DNA of 64,000 bases from Mesorhizobium sp. (lineage in GTDB: Bacteria > Pseudomonadota > Alphaproteobacteria > Rhizobiales > Rhizobiaceae), in assembly GCF_017306545.1 (NCBI RefSeq), contig NZ_JAFKID010000024.1, forward strand, positions 1 through 64,000, read 5' to 3'. The translations under genes and the position numbers were made by a program. Of this stretch, positions 33,931 to 42,324 are shown in pieces (position 1 is the stretch's first letter; every line of letters starts with the position of its first letter). Below the pieces are notes generated by a model, which was not told where the DNA came from, searched no databases, and worked only from the letters and a program-made list of their open reading frames with translations.

Positions 33931-35120
33931 GGCATGTCCACCACGGCCTTGCCCTGGCGGGCGACGACACGCCCGCCCTTGACCACCAGCGGGCGCGGCG
34001 CCACGTCGACGACCGCATGGGCCAGCGTCTCGCCGGTCAGAAGGGTCAGGTCGGCGTTGCAACCTTCCGCGATGCCGTAGCCGTCGATGCGCATGACGTC
34101 GGCGCCGCCTTGCGAGACGACCGACAGCAGATGCGCCAGGTCGTTGTCGCTGCGCAGGCCGTTCTTCATGCCGATCACCTTGGCGCGGTCGAGCATGTCG
34201 GGCTGACCCCACGGTCCCCAGGTGTCGCGGATGCCGTCGCAGCCGCCGCCGACGCGGATGCCGGCTTCCTTGAGCCGCATGATCGACGGCACCGTGGCCG
34301 ACGGCGCGCCGGTGGTGAGAATGGCGACGTCGAGCGCGGCAAGCTCCTCGATCAGCCGGCCGACCCTGAGATAGTCGTTCATGCCGAGCGCGAAGGCGTG
34401 GCTGATGGCGACCTTGCCCTGCATGCCGTTGGCGCGGATGCGCTCGAACATCAGCTCCATGGTGAAGGCGCCGAGATCGCCGACCTCGTGCAGATGGATA
34501 TCGATCGGCCGGCCGTGCTTCACCGCCAGCGCAAAGAGCGCGTCGAGCTGGCCCTTCGGGTCGCGGTCGATGCCGCAGGGGTCGATGCCGCCCAGCACTT
34601 CGCAGCCCTGCCGCAGCGCCTCGTCGAGCAGTTCGACGGTGCCCGGCATGACCATGACGCCCGACTGCGGGAAGGCGACGATCTCGATGTCGATGATGCC
34701 CTTGAGCTTTTCGCGCGTCATCCACACGCCTTCGACGATGGAGAGGCCGTGCGTGGTGTCGATGTCGACATGGCTGCGGATATGGCTGGCGCCGTGCGCC
34801 GCCAGGCCGATGGCGTGGCGCATCGACTGCCGGTGCGGATCGATGCCGATCTCGGTGCGGTGCTCGCGCTCGAAATCGATGCGCCCGCGCAGCACCGCCG
34901 CCCGGTTGTTGACGTGCCAGGGCATGCCCCACGTCGTCTTGTCGAGATGGGTATGCGCGTCGATCAGGCCGGGGATGGCGATGGCACCGCCGCCGTCTTC
35001 CACCGCCATGCCGGGTTCCGGCTCGAAGCGGCCGAGGCCGGCGATCTTGCCGTTCCTGACGAGGATGTCGCAGGGCGCGCCGGCCATCGGCCGGACGTTG
35101 CGGAGCAAAAGGCTGGTCAC
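33927..35120 (-). CDS. Cytosine deaminase-like amidohydrolase
   Basis: The 397-residue protein has a complete mononuclear metal site: PGLIDAHTHLDKTTWG (HxH), DIHLHEVGD, VAISHAFALG and GGGCDGIRDTWGPWGQPDM (Asp followed by the family's W-x-P-x-G loop). This pattern is that of cytosine deaminase and related N-heterocycle deaminases, which release ammonia from an amidine-type ring carbon. It overlaps the HxH-less amidohydrolase by 4 bases and lies 7 bases after the DppC-type permease gene, so transport and hydrolysis are one unit. The actual ring substrate is not determined. Confidence 0.88.
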   Translation of the reverse strand: MTSLLLRNVRPMAGAPCDILVRNGKIAGLGRFEPEPGMAVEDGGGAIAIPGLIDAHTHLDKTTWGMPWHVNNRAAVLRGRIDFEREHRTEIGIDPHRQSMRHAIGLAAHGASHIRSHVDIDTTHGLSIVEGVWMTREKLKGIIDIEIVAFPQSGVMVMPGTVELLDEALRQGCEVLGGIDPCGIDRDPKGQLDALFALAVKHGRPIDIHLHEVGDLGAFTMELMFERIRANGMQGKVAISHAFALGMNDYLRVGRLIEELAALDVAILTTGAPSATVPSIMRLKEAGIRVGGGCDGIRDTWGPWGQPDMLDRAKVIGMKNGLRSDNDLAHLLSVVSQGGADVMRIDGYGIAEGCNADLTLLTGETLAHAVVDVAPRPLVVKGGRVVARQGKAVVDMP

Positions 35121-35127
35121 GCTTGTT

Positions 35128-36087
35128 CTACCTCAGTTTCGGATTCAGGGCGTCGCGCAGCCAGTCGCCGAGCATGTTGACCGCGACGACGAGCAGGCAG
35201 AGCTGGATGACCGGGAACAGCACGATCCACCACGAACCGGAGAACAGGAACTGGTTGCCGATGCGGATCAGCGTTCCGAGCGAAGGCTGGCTGGGCGGCA
35301 TGCCGATGCCCAGGAAGGACAGCGTCGCTTCCGTCAGGATGGCCATGCCGAAATTGAGCGTGGCGGCGACGAGGATCGGCGTCAGCGTATTGGGCAGGAT
35401 GTGCTTGCCCATGATGCGGCGGGCCGGCACATGGATGAGCCGCGCGGCTTGAACGTAGTCCTTGCCGGCCTCGACGATGGTCTGAGCGCGCACGATGCGC
35501 GCATATTGCACCCAGGCCGACAAGGCGATCGCCAGCACCAGCACCGCCGAGGCGCCGATCTCGCGCAGTTCCGGCGGCAGCATCTGCCGCACCACGGTGG
35601 AGACGAGGATGGCGACCAGAATGGTCGGGATCGACAAGGTGACGTCGCCGATGCGCATCAAAAGATTGTCGATGAAGCCGCCGAAATAACCCGACACCAG
35701 GCCGGCGCTCATGCCGATAACGAGCGACAGCGCGACGGAGGCGATGCCGATGACGATGGAGATGCGCGTGCCGTAGAGGATGGCCGACAGCATGTCGCGC
35801 CCTTGCGTGTCGGTGCCGAGCAGGAACGGCCATTCGCCGTCGGCCTGCCACAGCGGCGGCAGCTCCGCCTTCCACATGTCGAGCTGCGCCCCGTCATACG
35901 GGTTCTGCGGGGCGATCAGCGGCGCCAGCGCCGCCGTCAGGATCAAGAGCGCCAGCAGCGCGGCGCTCACCATCGCCGTCTTGCTGTGCGTGAACGACCA
36001 CCACAGGTCGCTGGCACGGATGCGCCTGAACAGCGACGGGCGCGCGGGGCGGATTTTCTGCGGGGTTTCGGAGACTTCGGCGGTCAT
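35128..36087 (-). CDS. Dipeptide-type ABC transporter permease (DppC type)
   Basis: The 319-residue inner-membrane protein has the DppC N-terminus with SALLALLILTAALAPLIAPQ and the conserved LLGTDTQGRDMLSAILYGTR. The EAA-like loop is YVQAARLIHVPARRIMGKHI, followed by a late helix ATLSFLGIGMPPSQPSLGTL. It forms the channel with the DppB-type protein encoded 15 bases upstream. Confidence 0.93.
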   Translation of the reverse strand: MTAEVSETPQKIRPARPSLFRRIRASDLWWSFTHSKTAMVSAALLALLILTAALAPLIAPQNPYDGAQLDMWKAELPPLWQADGEWPFLLGTDTQGRDMLSAILYGTRISIVIGIASVALSLVIGMSAGLVSGYFGGFIDNLLMRIGDVTLSIPTILVAILVSTVVRQMLPPELREIGASAVLVLAIALSAWVQYARIVRAQTIVEAGKDYVQAARLIHVPARRIMGKHILPNTLTPILVAATLNFGMAILTEATLSFLGIGMPPSQPSLGTLIRIGNQFLFSGSWWIVLFPVIQLCLLVVAVNMLGDWLRDALNPKLR

Positions 36088-36102
36088 TGGCCTACCATCC
36101 TG

Positions 36103-37068
36103 TTAAGCGGCGCGCAGCCTGGGATCGATCACCGCATAGGCGATGTCGACCAGCATGTTCAGCACGACGAACATGAAGGAGATGATGCACAGATACGCCG
36201 CCATCACCGGGATATCGATGAAGGTGACGGCCTGGATGAACAGCATGCCCATGCCCGGCCACTGGAACACCGTTTCGGTGATGATGGCGAAGGCAATCAG
36301 CGCGCCGACGTTCATGGCCGTCATCGTCACCACCGGCATCAGGCAGTTGCGCAGCGCGTGGCGGAAGTAGATGCGGGCGCGGGTGATGCCCCTCGCCCGC
36401 GCGAACTTCACGTAGTCGGAGCGCAGCACTTCCAGCATCTCGGCCCGCACCAGCCGCATGATGAGCGTGATCTGGTAGAGCGACAGCGAGACGGCGGGCA
36501 GGATCAGCGCCTGCCGGCCGGACGGCGTCAAAAGGCCCGTCGACCACCAGCCGATCTTGACCACGTCGCCGCGCCCGAAGGCCGGAAGCCAGCCGAGGAT
36601 GACCGAAAACACCAGGATCAGCAGGATGCCGACGACGAAACTCGGCAGCGAGACGCCGACGATGGACACGAACTGCAATCCCTCGGCATACCATCGCCCG
36701 CGCTGGATCGCCGTAAGCACGCCGAGCGGAATGCCCGCCACCAGCGAAATCAGCGTCGCCACCATGACCAGCTCGAAGGTCGCCGGGAAACGCTGCCCGA
36801 TCAGGTGCAGCACGTCCTGGCCGTTGCGGTAGGAGATGCCGAAATCACCCCTGGCGGCATTGGCGACGAAGCGCACATACTGCGTCGGCAGGCTGTCGTT
36901 GAGGCCGAGGCGCTCGCGCATGGCGGCGCGGTCGGCCTGCGAGGTCTGCTCGTTCGCCATCATCTCGACGGGGTCGCCCGCCATCTGGAAGATCAGGAAG
37001 GCCAGCATCGCGACGGCGAGCATCACGAAGACCGAGTTGATCAGGCGCCTGACGATGAAGACCAGCAT
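36103..37068 (-). CDS. Dipeptide-type ABC transporter permease (DppB type)
   Basis: The 321-residue inner-membrane protein starts MLVFIVRRLINSVFVMLAVA, followed by LNDSLPTQYVRFVANAARGD, the standard DppB opening. The EAA loop is YVKFARARGITRARIYFRHA. The ATG at 37068 is preceded by GGGAG; an in-frame GTG-type extension to 37101 lacks a ribosome site. The gene is 57 bases after the binding-protein stop. Confidence 0.92.
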   Translation of the reverse strand: MLVFIVRRLINSVFVMLAVAMLAFLIFQMAGDPVEMMANEQTSQADRAAMRERLGLNDSLPTQYVRFVANAARGDFGISYRNGQDVLHLIGQRFPATFELVMVATLISLVAGIPLGVLTAIQRGRWYAEGLQFVSIVGVSLPSFVVGILLILVFSVILGWLPAFGRGDVVKIGWWSTGLLTPSGRQALILPAVSLSLYQITLIMRLVRAEMLEVLRSDYVKFARARGITRARIYFRHALRNCLMPVVTMTAMNVGALIAFAIITETVFQWPGMGMLFIQAVTFIDIPVMAAYLCIISFMFVVLNMLVDIAYAVIDPRLRAA

Positions 37069-37125
37069 GGGATGCTCCCAATTCCCGGCGGGTCCGGGCA
37101 CCGTGGCCCGGCCCCGCCGTCGTTG

Positions 37126-38685
37126 CTACTCGGAAATATGCGTCAGCCAGCTGCGAACCTTATTGTCCGGCAGTTGCGCGATCTTGTCGATCTTGTCCGA
37201 CATCACCCAGGCCATCGGCTGCTGGTGCAGCGGCAGCATGATGATCTGGTCCTTGACCATGCCGAGCGCCTTGGTTTCCAGTGCCAGCCGCTTCGTCCGG
37301 TCCATCTCGGTCGAAGCCGCGACGATCAGCTTGTCGATGTCTGGATAACTCCAGCCGCCCCAGTTGAAGACGCCGGCATTGGCCGACCGCGTCTCGATCA
37401 TCTGCACCAGGATGGAATAGGCGTCGAGCATCGGCTCGGTCGCCCAGCCGATCAGGTAGACGTCGGCCTTGCCGCCGGTGCGCTTGGGCGCCTGCAAGGC
37501 GACCGGCGCGATGTCGAGCTGCGGCTTGAAACCGGCGCGGCTCAGCATGTTGACGATGCCCTGGCACAGTTCCTCTTCGTTCACGTAGGCGTCGGTCGTG
37601 CACACCATGGTGAACGGCATGTCGGTGGCGCCGGCTTCCGCCAGCAGCTTCTTCGACAGGTCCGGATCGTAGGACAGCGGCGTGTCGAGATCGGCCGAAT
37701 AACCCGGGATCTCGGGCGCCACGATCTCGCCGGCGGTGCGCGACTTGCCGCGCATGATGCGTTGCTGGATCAGCTTGTGATCGAGCGCATGGGCGAAGGC
37801 CTGGCGCACGCGCAGGTCGTTGAACTTGTTGTCGTCGCCGTTGTCGAGCTTCGGCTTGCGGTTGAAGCCGATCATGATGGTGCGCAGGTCGGTGCGCTCC
37901 ATCACCTTGAGGCCGGGCTGCGCGGACAGCCGCGGCAGGTCCTGCGAGGGCGCGTTGTCGGTGAAGTTGACCTCGCCCGACAGCAGCGCCGAGACGCGGG
38001 TGGCGGCCGAAACGATGGGCGTGAACTCGATGCGGTCGATGTTGGACTGCGACTTGTCCCACCAGTTCGGGTTCTTCACCAGAACGGTCTTGGAGTCGGG
38101 CACGCGGCTTTCCAGCATGAACGGGCCGGTGCCGTTGGTGTGGTAGGTGGCGTAGCCCTCGATCTTGGCGCCGACGTCGGTCGGCTTTTCGCTGTCGTTG
38201 TCCTTCAGCCAGGTCGCGTCGAAGATATGGATGTTGGTGAGGTCGTTGAGCAGCAGCGGATAAGGACCGGTCAGTTCGATATCGACGGTGTAGTCGTCGA
38301 CCTTGGTGGACGACTTGTAGGCCGGCAGGTTGCCGCGCAGCGGCGAAACCGGATCGCTCACCCGCTTCAGCGAGGCGAGCACGTCGTCGGCGTTGAAGTC
38401 GGCGCCGTTGTGGAATTTGACGCCCTTGCGCAGATGGAAGCGCCAGACCGTATCCGACACCGTCTCCCAGGAGGTCGCCAGCGCCGGCTCGATCTTGAGA
38501 TTGGCGTCGTAGCGGACCAGGCCTTCATAGACATGGTTCAGGAAGGCGAGCGTGAAACTGTCCCCGTAGGAATAGGGGTCGAGCGAGAAGATGTCGTGCG
38601 AGGCGCCCCATTTGAGGGTCGCCGCATGACCGGGAAGAACCAGGCTCAATGCCAGTGTGGCCGCCAGGCCGAGTTGTTTCAGCAT
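37126..38685 (-). CDS. Dipeptide-type ABC transporter substrate-binding protein (SBP family 5), copy A
   Basis: The 519-residue periplasmic protein has a signal peptide at residues 1-21 (MLKQLGLAATLALSLVLPGH). The mature part is typical SBP_bac_5: LKWGASHDIFSLDPYSYGDS, FLNHVYEGLVRYDANLKIEP, WRFHLRKGVKFHNGADFNAD and NGTGPFMLESRVPDS. It heads the importer operon. It is closely related to the orphan binding protein at 40613, and its promoter contains operator site 3. The amidohydrolases in the operon suggest a small N-containing ligand rather than a true dipeptide. Confidence 0.93.
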   Translation of the reverse strand: MLKQLGLAATLALSLVLPGHAATLKWGASHDIFSLDPYSYGDSFTLAFLNHVYEGLVRYDANLKIEPALATSWETVSDTVWRFHLRKGVKFHNGADFNADDVLASLKRVSDPVSPLRGNLPAYKSSTKVDDYTVDIELTGPYPLLLNDLTNIHIFDATWLKDNDSEKPTDVGAKIEGYATYHTNGTGPFMLESRVPDSKTVLVKNPNWWDKSQSNIDRIEFTPIVSAATRVSALLSGEVNFTDNAPSQDLPRLSAQPGLKVMERTDLRTIMIGFNRKPKLDNGDDNKFNDLRVRQAFAHALDHKLIQQRIMRGKSRTAGEIVAPEIPGYSADLDTPLSYDPDLSKKLLAEAGATDMPFTMVCTTDAYVNEEELCQGIVNMLSRAGFKPQLDIAPVALQAPKRTGGKADVYLIGWATEPMLDAYSILVQMIETRSANAGVFNWGGWSYPDIDKLIVAASTEMDRTKRLALETKALGMVKDQIIMLPLHQQPMAWVMSDKIDKIAQLPDNKVRSWLTHISE

Positions 38686-38929
38686 TCGGTTTGCTCCGCT
38701 TCTGGAAGGTTCGCCTCCTTGCACGGAGGTCTCTTTCGGTTGCCTGTATAGGATCGTCGACCGGCGACGGCTTTCCGCCGCCGCGTTCGCAACTCTCCCC
38801 GGGCCGAGGCGCAATCATCTGCCTGGTTCAAAGCGCCCTCGGTTCTCCTCCGGGAAAGCGCCGCTCGTGGACCAATGCCTCCGTCCAACTGCGCCGACGA
38901 TAAGTCTCGCCGAAAACAATGTCAACTAA
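38686..38929. other. Intergenic region before the importer operon
   Basis: About 240 bases upstream of the binding-protein start hold no convincing gene. With the operator at 38930-38941 it must contain the operon promoter. A short GC-rich frame on the minus strand is continuous with the signal peptide but has no ribosome site. Confidence 0.4.
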
Positions 38930-38941
38930 ATCGTAGACAAT
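38930..38941. promoter_or_regulatory. GntR/FCD-type operator, site 3
   Basis: ATCGT-AG-ACAAT matches the ATTGT-N2-ACAAT consensus at 9 of 10 positions. It lies about 250 bases upstream of the importer operon start and 37 bases downstream of the amidohydrolase stop at 38978, in an AT-rich patch. Confidence 0.5.
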
Positions 38942-38977
38942 TTTTCCGCTGTTTTGGCGGCAAAATCGAGGCGCCCG

Positions 38978-40453
38978 TCAAACGGCGGGCGGCGCCGGCG
39001 GAACCACCTTCTCGCTGAAGGTCCGGTACAGTTGACCCCAGCCCGGATCGTGCATGTGCGCCTGCAAGCCGGCCCGCTCGGCCAGCGCCAGCGCCTCGGC
39101 CTGCCCGAGTTCCAGCGCCGCGCCCATGTCGGCGGTCAGCACCGTGCCCGCCTCCATGAGAACGCGGCCGTCGACGATGACGGTATCGACGTCGCTGCCC
39201 AGCACCTGGTGGACAAGCCGATGCACCGGCATCCAGTTCGGCATGAGATGCGGCTTGCGCATGTCGACGATGGCGATGTCGGCCTTCTTGCCGACCTCCA
39301 GCGAACCGATCTCGTGATCCATGCCGATGGCGCGGGCGGCGTCGATGGTGATCATCTCGAACACCTTGCCGGGCGGCAGGTGGTAGCGGTCGTGGTTGTG
39401 CAGCAGGTGCTGCGTCGCCTGCGCCGTCCGGGCGATCTGGAACATGTCGAAATGCCGGCTGGGCGCCGCGCCGTCCGAGGTGATGGCGACCGGAACGCCC
39501 CTCGCCATCATTTGCAGGATCGGCGTCGAGCGGCCGGGCGGCGCATGGGTGACGTAGGTCCCCGTCTCGGCCAGGATGTCGATCTCCTCGTGCGAGATGC
39601 CCCAGCAATGCTGGAGGTGCACGTCGGGGCCGAGCAGCGCGTTTTCCTTGTCCTGGAAAGCCATGCGGATCTGGCCGGCAAAGGCGTCGGAATGGATGCG
39701 GACGCCCCATTTGCGCGCGGTTTCGCGCACGCGGCGGGCCTGCATGCGGTCGTCCGCCGTCAGGTTGACGGCGCAGTCCGGCGTCGAGGCGTTGGACGGC
39801 TCGACCGACGGCACGATGGTGAACGGCGTCAGGAAAACCTTGATGCGTCCGTCGGCGTTGCCGTTCACCGTCTCGATCACCGCCTCCGCGCCTTCGATCA
39901 TCTCCTCGAAGGAAACCGAATGCCGCTCGGGGCGGCCGCTGTCCCAGCGCGTCACCGACTGCGGCCACGGCAGGCCGGCGGGACCGACGCAGACGATTTC
40001 GCGCAAGCCCAGTTCGGCATAGGCGCGGGCATGGTTGATGGCGAAGACGGGGTCGTCGCTGCGCGGCATGGAGGTGATGATGGAGGCCGCCGTCGTCACC
40101 CCGGCGCGCAACCGTTCCAGGCCGGAGACGAGGCCGTCCGCATACCAGAACTCCCGCGTCACGTAATGGTAGTACATCGGCGTGACGATACGCATCCACA
40201 GCGCGTTGGTGTCGGCGGCGATGCTGCGGATCAGCGAATGGCCGGCATGGCCGTGCGCGTCGATCAGGCCCGGAATGACGAGCCTGCCACGGCAGTCGAC
40301 GACCTTCTTGCCGGCATGGCGGGGCGCCAGCTCGGCCGCCGTGCCGATATCGACGATCCGGTCGCCGGCGGTCGCCAGCGCGCCATCCTCGATGATGCGG
40401 CGCGTCCCGTCGACGGTGACGATCGTCCCGTGAAGCAGGAGAAGTCCATCCAT
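38978..40453 (-). CDS. Amidohydrolase family protein (TrzA/AtzB/methylthioadenosine-deaminase-like)
   Basis: The 491-residue metal-dependent hydrolase has a full active site: PGLIDAHGHAGHS (HxH), IHSDAFAGQ, HLQHCWGISHEEIDILAE and VAITSDGAAPSRHFDMF (strand-8 Asp). The C-terminus has IGSLEVGKKADIAIVDMRKP. Related enzymes deaminate or dechlorinate triazines and deaminate purine derivatives. It is divergent from the binding protein at 40613, with two operator copies between them. The frame is open far upstream, but the ATG at 40453 is where family similarity begins. Confidence 0.88.
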   Translation of the reverse strand: MDGLLLLHGTIVTVDGTRRIIEDGALATAGDRIVDIGTAAELAPRHAGKKVVDCRGRLVIPGLIDAHGHAGHSLIRSIAADTNALWMRIVTPMYYHYVTREFWYADGLVSGLERLRAGVTTAASIITSMPRSDDPVFAINHARAYAELGLREIVCVGPAGLPWPQSVTRWDSGRPERHSVSFEEMIEGAEAVIETVNGNADGRIKVFLTPFTIVPSVEPSNASTPDCAVNLTADDRMQARRVRETARKWGVRIHSDAFAGQIRMAFQDKENALLGPDVHLQHCWGISHEEIDILAETGTYVTHAPPGRSTPILQMMARGVPVAITSDGAAPSRHFDMFQIARTAQATQHLLHNHDRYHLPPGKVFEMITIDAARAIGMDHEIGSLEVGKKADIAIVDMRKPHLMPNWMPVHRLVHQVLGSDVDTVIVDGRVLMEAGTVLTADMGAALELGQAEALALAERAGLQAHMHDPGWGQLYRTFSEKVVPPAPPAV

Positions 40454-40512
40454 GACTGATACCCTCGGTTGTGCGGCGGCAAGCAAATTCGATGTCGATG
40501 TTCGGCACCTTA

Positions 40513-40536
40513 AATGTCGACAATGTCGTTGACAAT
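40513..40536. promoter_or_regulatory. GntR/FCD-type operators, sites 4a and 4b
   Basis: AATGT-CG-ACAAT (40513-40524; 9 of 10) and GTCGT-TG-ACAAT (40525-40536; 8 of 10) are adjacent, 12 bases apart. They lie midway between the divergent amidohydrolase (start 40453) and binding-protein (start 40613) genes. Confidence 0.5.
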
Positions 40537-40612
40537 AGAAATGACGGCCACCATAATCCCGCCGGAAAATGCACATCGGTCGCGCAGCGACATACGACAT
40601 GAGGGAGAGAGC

Positions 40613-42190
40613 ATGTCCCGCCTGACGAAATTCATCACCTCGGCGCTGTTGGCGGCCGCCATTGCGGTCCCTGCGTTCGGCTCGGCCAACGCGGTCACTT
40701 TGAAGTGGGGCAGCCGCGCCGACATCTATTCGCTCGACCCGGACTCGGTGGCGTCGACCTCGAACCTCGCCTTCCTCAACCACATCTACGAAGCGCTCGT
40801 GCGCTACGACAAGGATTTCAAGATCGAGCCCGCTTTGGCGACCAAGTGGGAGCTGATCGACGGCAAACGCTGGCGCTTCACGCTGCGCAAGGGCGTCAAG
40901 TTCCATGACGGCAGCGACTTCACCGCCGACGACGTGGTCGCCTCGATGAAGCGCGTCACCGACCCGACCTCGCCGCTGCGCGGCAACATCCCGCTCTTCG
41001 TCGATTGCCAGAAGGTCGACGACTACACGGTCGATATCGGCGTTTCGGCACCGACGGCGCTGTTCCTCAACGACATGACCAACATCTTCATGTTCAGCGG
41101 CAAGTGGCTGAAGGACCACGACAGCGAAAAGCCGACCGACGTCGCCACCAAGACCGAGGGCTACGCCACCTTGCACACCAACGGCACCGGCCCCTTCAAG
41201 CTGGAAAGCCGCGTGCCGGACTCCAAGACCGTGCTGGTTGTCAACGACCAGTGGTGGGACACCAAGAAGCACAATCTCGACCGCATCGAATTCCTGCCGA
41301 TCACCTCGGCGGCGACGCGCGTCGCGGCCTTGTTGTCGGGCGAAATCGACCTGATCGATTCCGCGCCGATCCAGGATCTTCCGCGCCTGCAATCTTCGCC
41401 CGGCATCGTCGTCAAGAACCGCACCGAGCTGCGCACCGTCTTCATCGGCTTCAACCGCCGCGACAAGCTGGAAGACGGCCGTCCCAACCCGTTCAACGAC
41501 ATTCGCGTGCGCCAGGCCTTCCGCGACACGATCGACCGCGACCTCATCAACAAGAAGGTGATGCGCGGGCTGGCCCGGCCCTCCGGCTCGCTGATCGCGC
41601 CGGAAATCTCGGGCTACGCCAAGGAGCTCGACACCTACGACAAGCCCAATCCGGAAGAGGCCAAGAAGCTGCTCGCCGAGGCCGGTCAGGAAAACCTCGC
41701 CTTTACCTACCTGTGCATGAACGACGAGAGCATCAACGAGGAAGACATCTGCTCGGGCATCGCCAACATGCTCAAGCGCGGCGGCTTCCAGCCGACCATC
41801 GACATCGGCCCGCGCGCCGTGCAGCAGCCGAAGCGCACCACCGGCAAGGCCGACGTCTTCAATCTTAGCTGGGCCAACGAGCCGACGCTCGACGCCTATT
41901 CGCTGCTGTCGCAGGTTCTGTCGACCCGCAACGGCGCCATGGGCGTCTCCAATTACGGCGGCTGGTCGGAGCCCGAACTGGACAAGCTGGTCCAGCAGGC
42001 GGCGCAGGAGCCCGACACCGAAAAGCGCCTGGCGCTGGAAGCGGCGGCCCTGAAGATCGCCAAGGACAAGGTCATGCTGGTGCCGCTGCACCAGCAGCCG
42101 ATCGCCTGGGCGATGCTCGACAAGATCAAGAGCGTCGACTTCCGCGCCGACAACAAGCCGCGTCACTGGCTGACGCAGATGGCCGAATAA
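40613..42190 (+). CDS. Dipeptide-type ABC transporter substrate-binding protein (SBP family 5), copy B, orphan
   Basis: The 525-residue periplasmic protein has a signal peptide at residues 1-24 (MSRLTKFITSALLAAAIAVP, then cleavage near SANA). It continues LKWGSRADIYSLDPDSVAST and FLNHIYEALVRYDKDFKIEP, closely similar to the copy at 37126. No permease or ATPase genes are attached, so it may share the importer of the 30469-38685 operon and widen its ligand range. GAGGGAGAGAGC precedes the ATG at 40613. A perfect terminator hairpin follows the gene. Confidence 0.92.
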   Translation: MSRLTKFITSALLAAAIAVPAFGSANAVTLKWGSRADIYSLDPDSVASTSNLAFLNHIYEALVRYDKDFKIEPALATKWELIDGKRWRFTLRKGVKFHDGSDFTADDVVASMKRVTDPTSPLRGNIPLFVDCQKVDDYTVDIGVSAPTALFLNDMTNIFMFSGKWLKDHDSEKPTDVATKTEGYATLHTNGTGPFKLESRVPDSKTVLVVNDQWWDTKKHNLDRIEFLPITSAATRVAALLSGEIDLIDSAPIQDLPRLQSSPGIVVKNRTELRTVFIGFNRRDKLEDGRPNPFNDIRVRQAFRDTIDRDLINKKVMRGLARPSGSLIAPEISGYAKELDTYDKPNPEEAKKLLAEAGQENLAFTYLCMNDESINEEDICSGIANMLKRGGFQPTIDIGPRAVQQPKRTTGKADVFNLSWANEPTLDAYSLLSQVLSTRNGAMGVSNYGGWSEPELDKLVQQAAQEPDTEKRLALEAAALKIAKDKVMLVPLHQQPIAWAMLDKIKSVDFRADNKPRHWLTQMAE

Positions 42191-42216
42191 TCCCGGCATT
42201 TCTCCCGAGCCTGGCG

Positions 42217-42251
42217 AAAGAGCGTTTCAGCGACCCTTGAAACGCTCTTTT
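42217..42251 (+). terminator. Rho-independent terminator after orphan binding protein gene
   Basis: AAAGAGCGTTTCA (42217-42229) and TGAAACGCTCTTT (42238-42250) form a perfect 13-base stem with an 8-base loop, ending in TTTT. It lies 26 bases after the stop at 42190. It separates the binding protein from the following amidohydrolase, which may depend on read-through or its own promoter. Confidence 0.8.
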
Positions 42252-42324
42252 GTCATGTGCCGGCCGGCCGATGCCGAGATCCATGGCGGCGTCGGCCGGC
42301 TCTCCTTTTCCATCCGGATGCGCC

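Noticed and set aside
32434-34932. An 832-codon frame suggesting a fusion upstream of the HxH-less amidohydrolase
   Set aside because: The first 330 codons are a shadow of the cytosine-deaminase-like gene in another frame. Family similarity begins only at the ATG at 33930.
34381-38751. A 1456-codon open frame on the plus strand opposite the importer operon
   Set aside because: It is the antisense shadow of well-supported permease, amidohydrolase and binding-protein genes. Its composition (Arg/Asp/His-rich, no motifs) is typical of GC-rich antisense frames.
38978-42199. A 1073-codon frame apparently extending the TrzA-like amidohydrolase upstream
   Set aside because: The extension is antisense to the orphan binding protein. 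The ATG at 40453 starts the recognisable protein.
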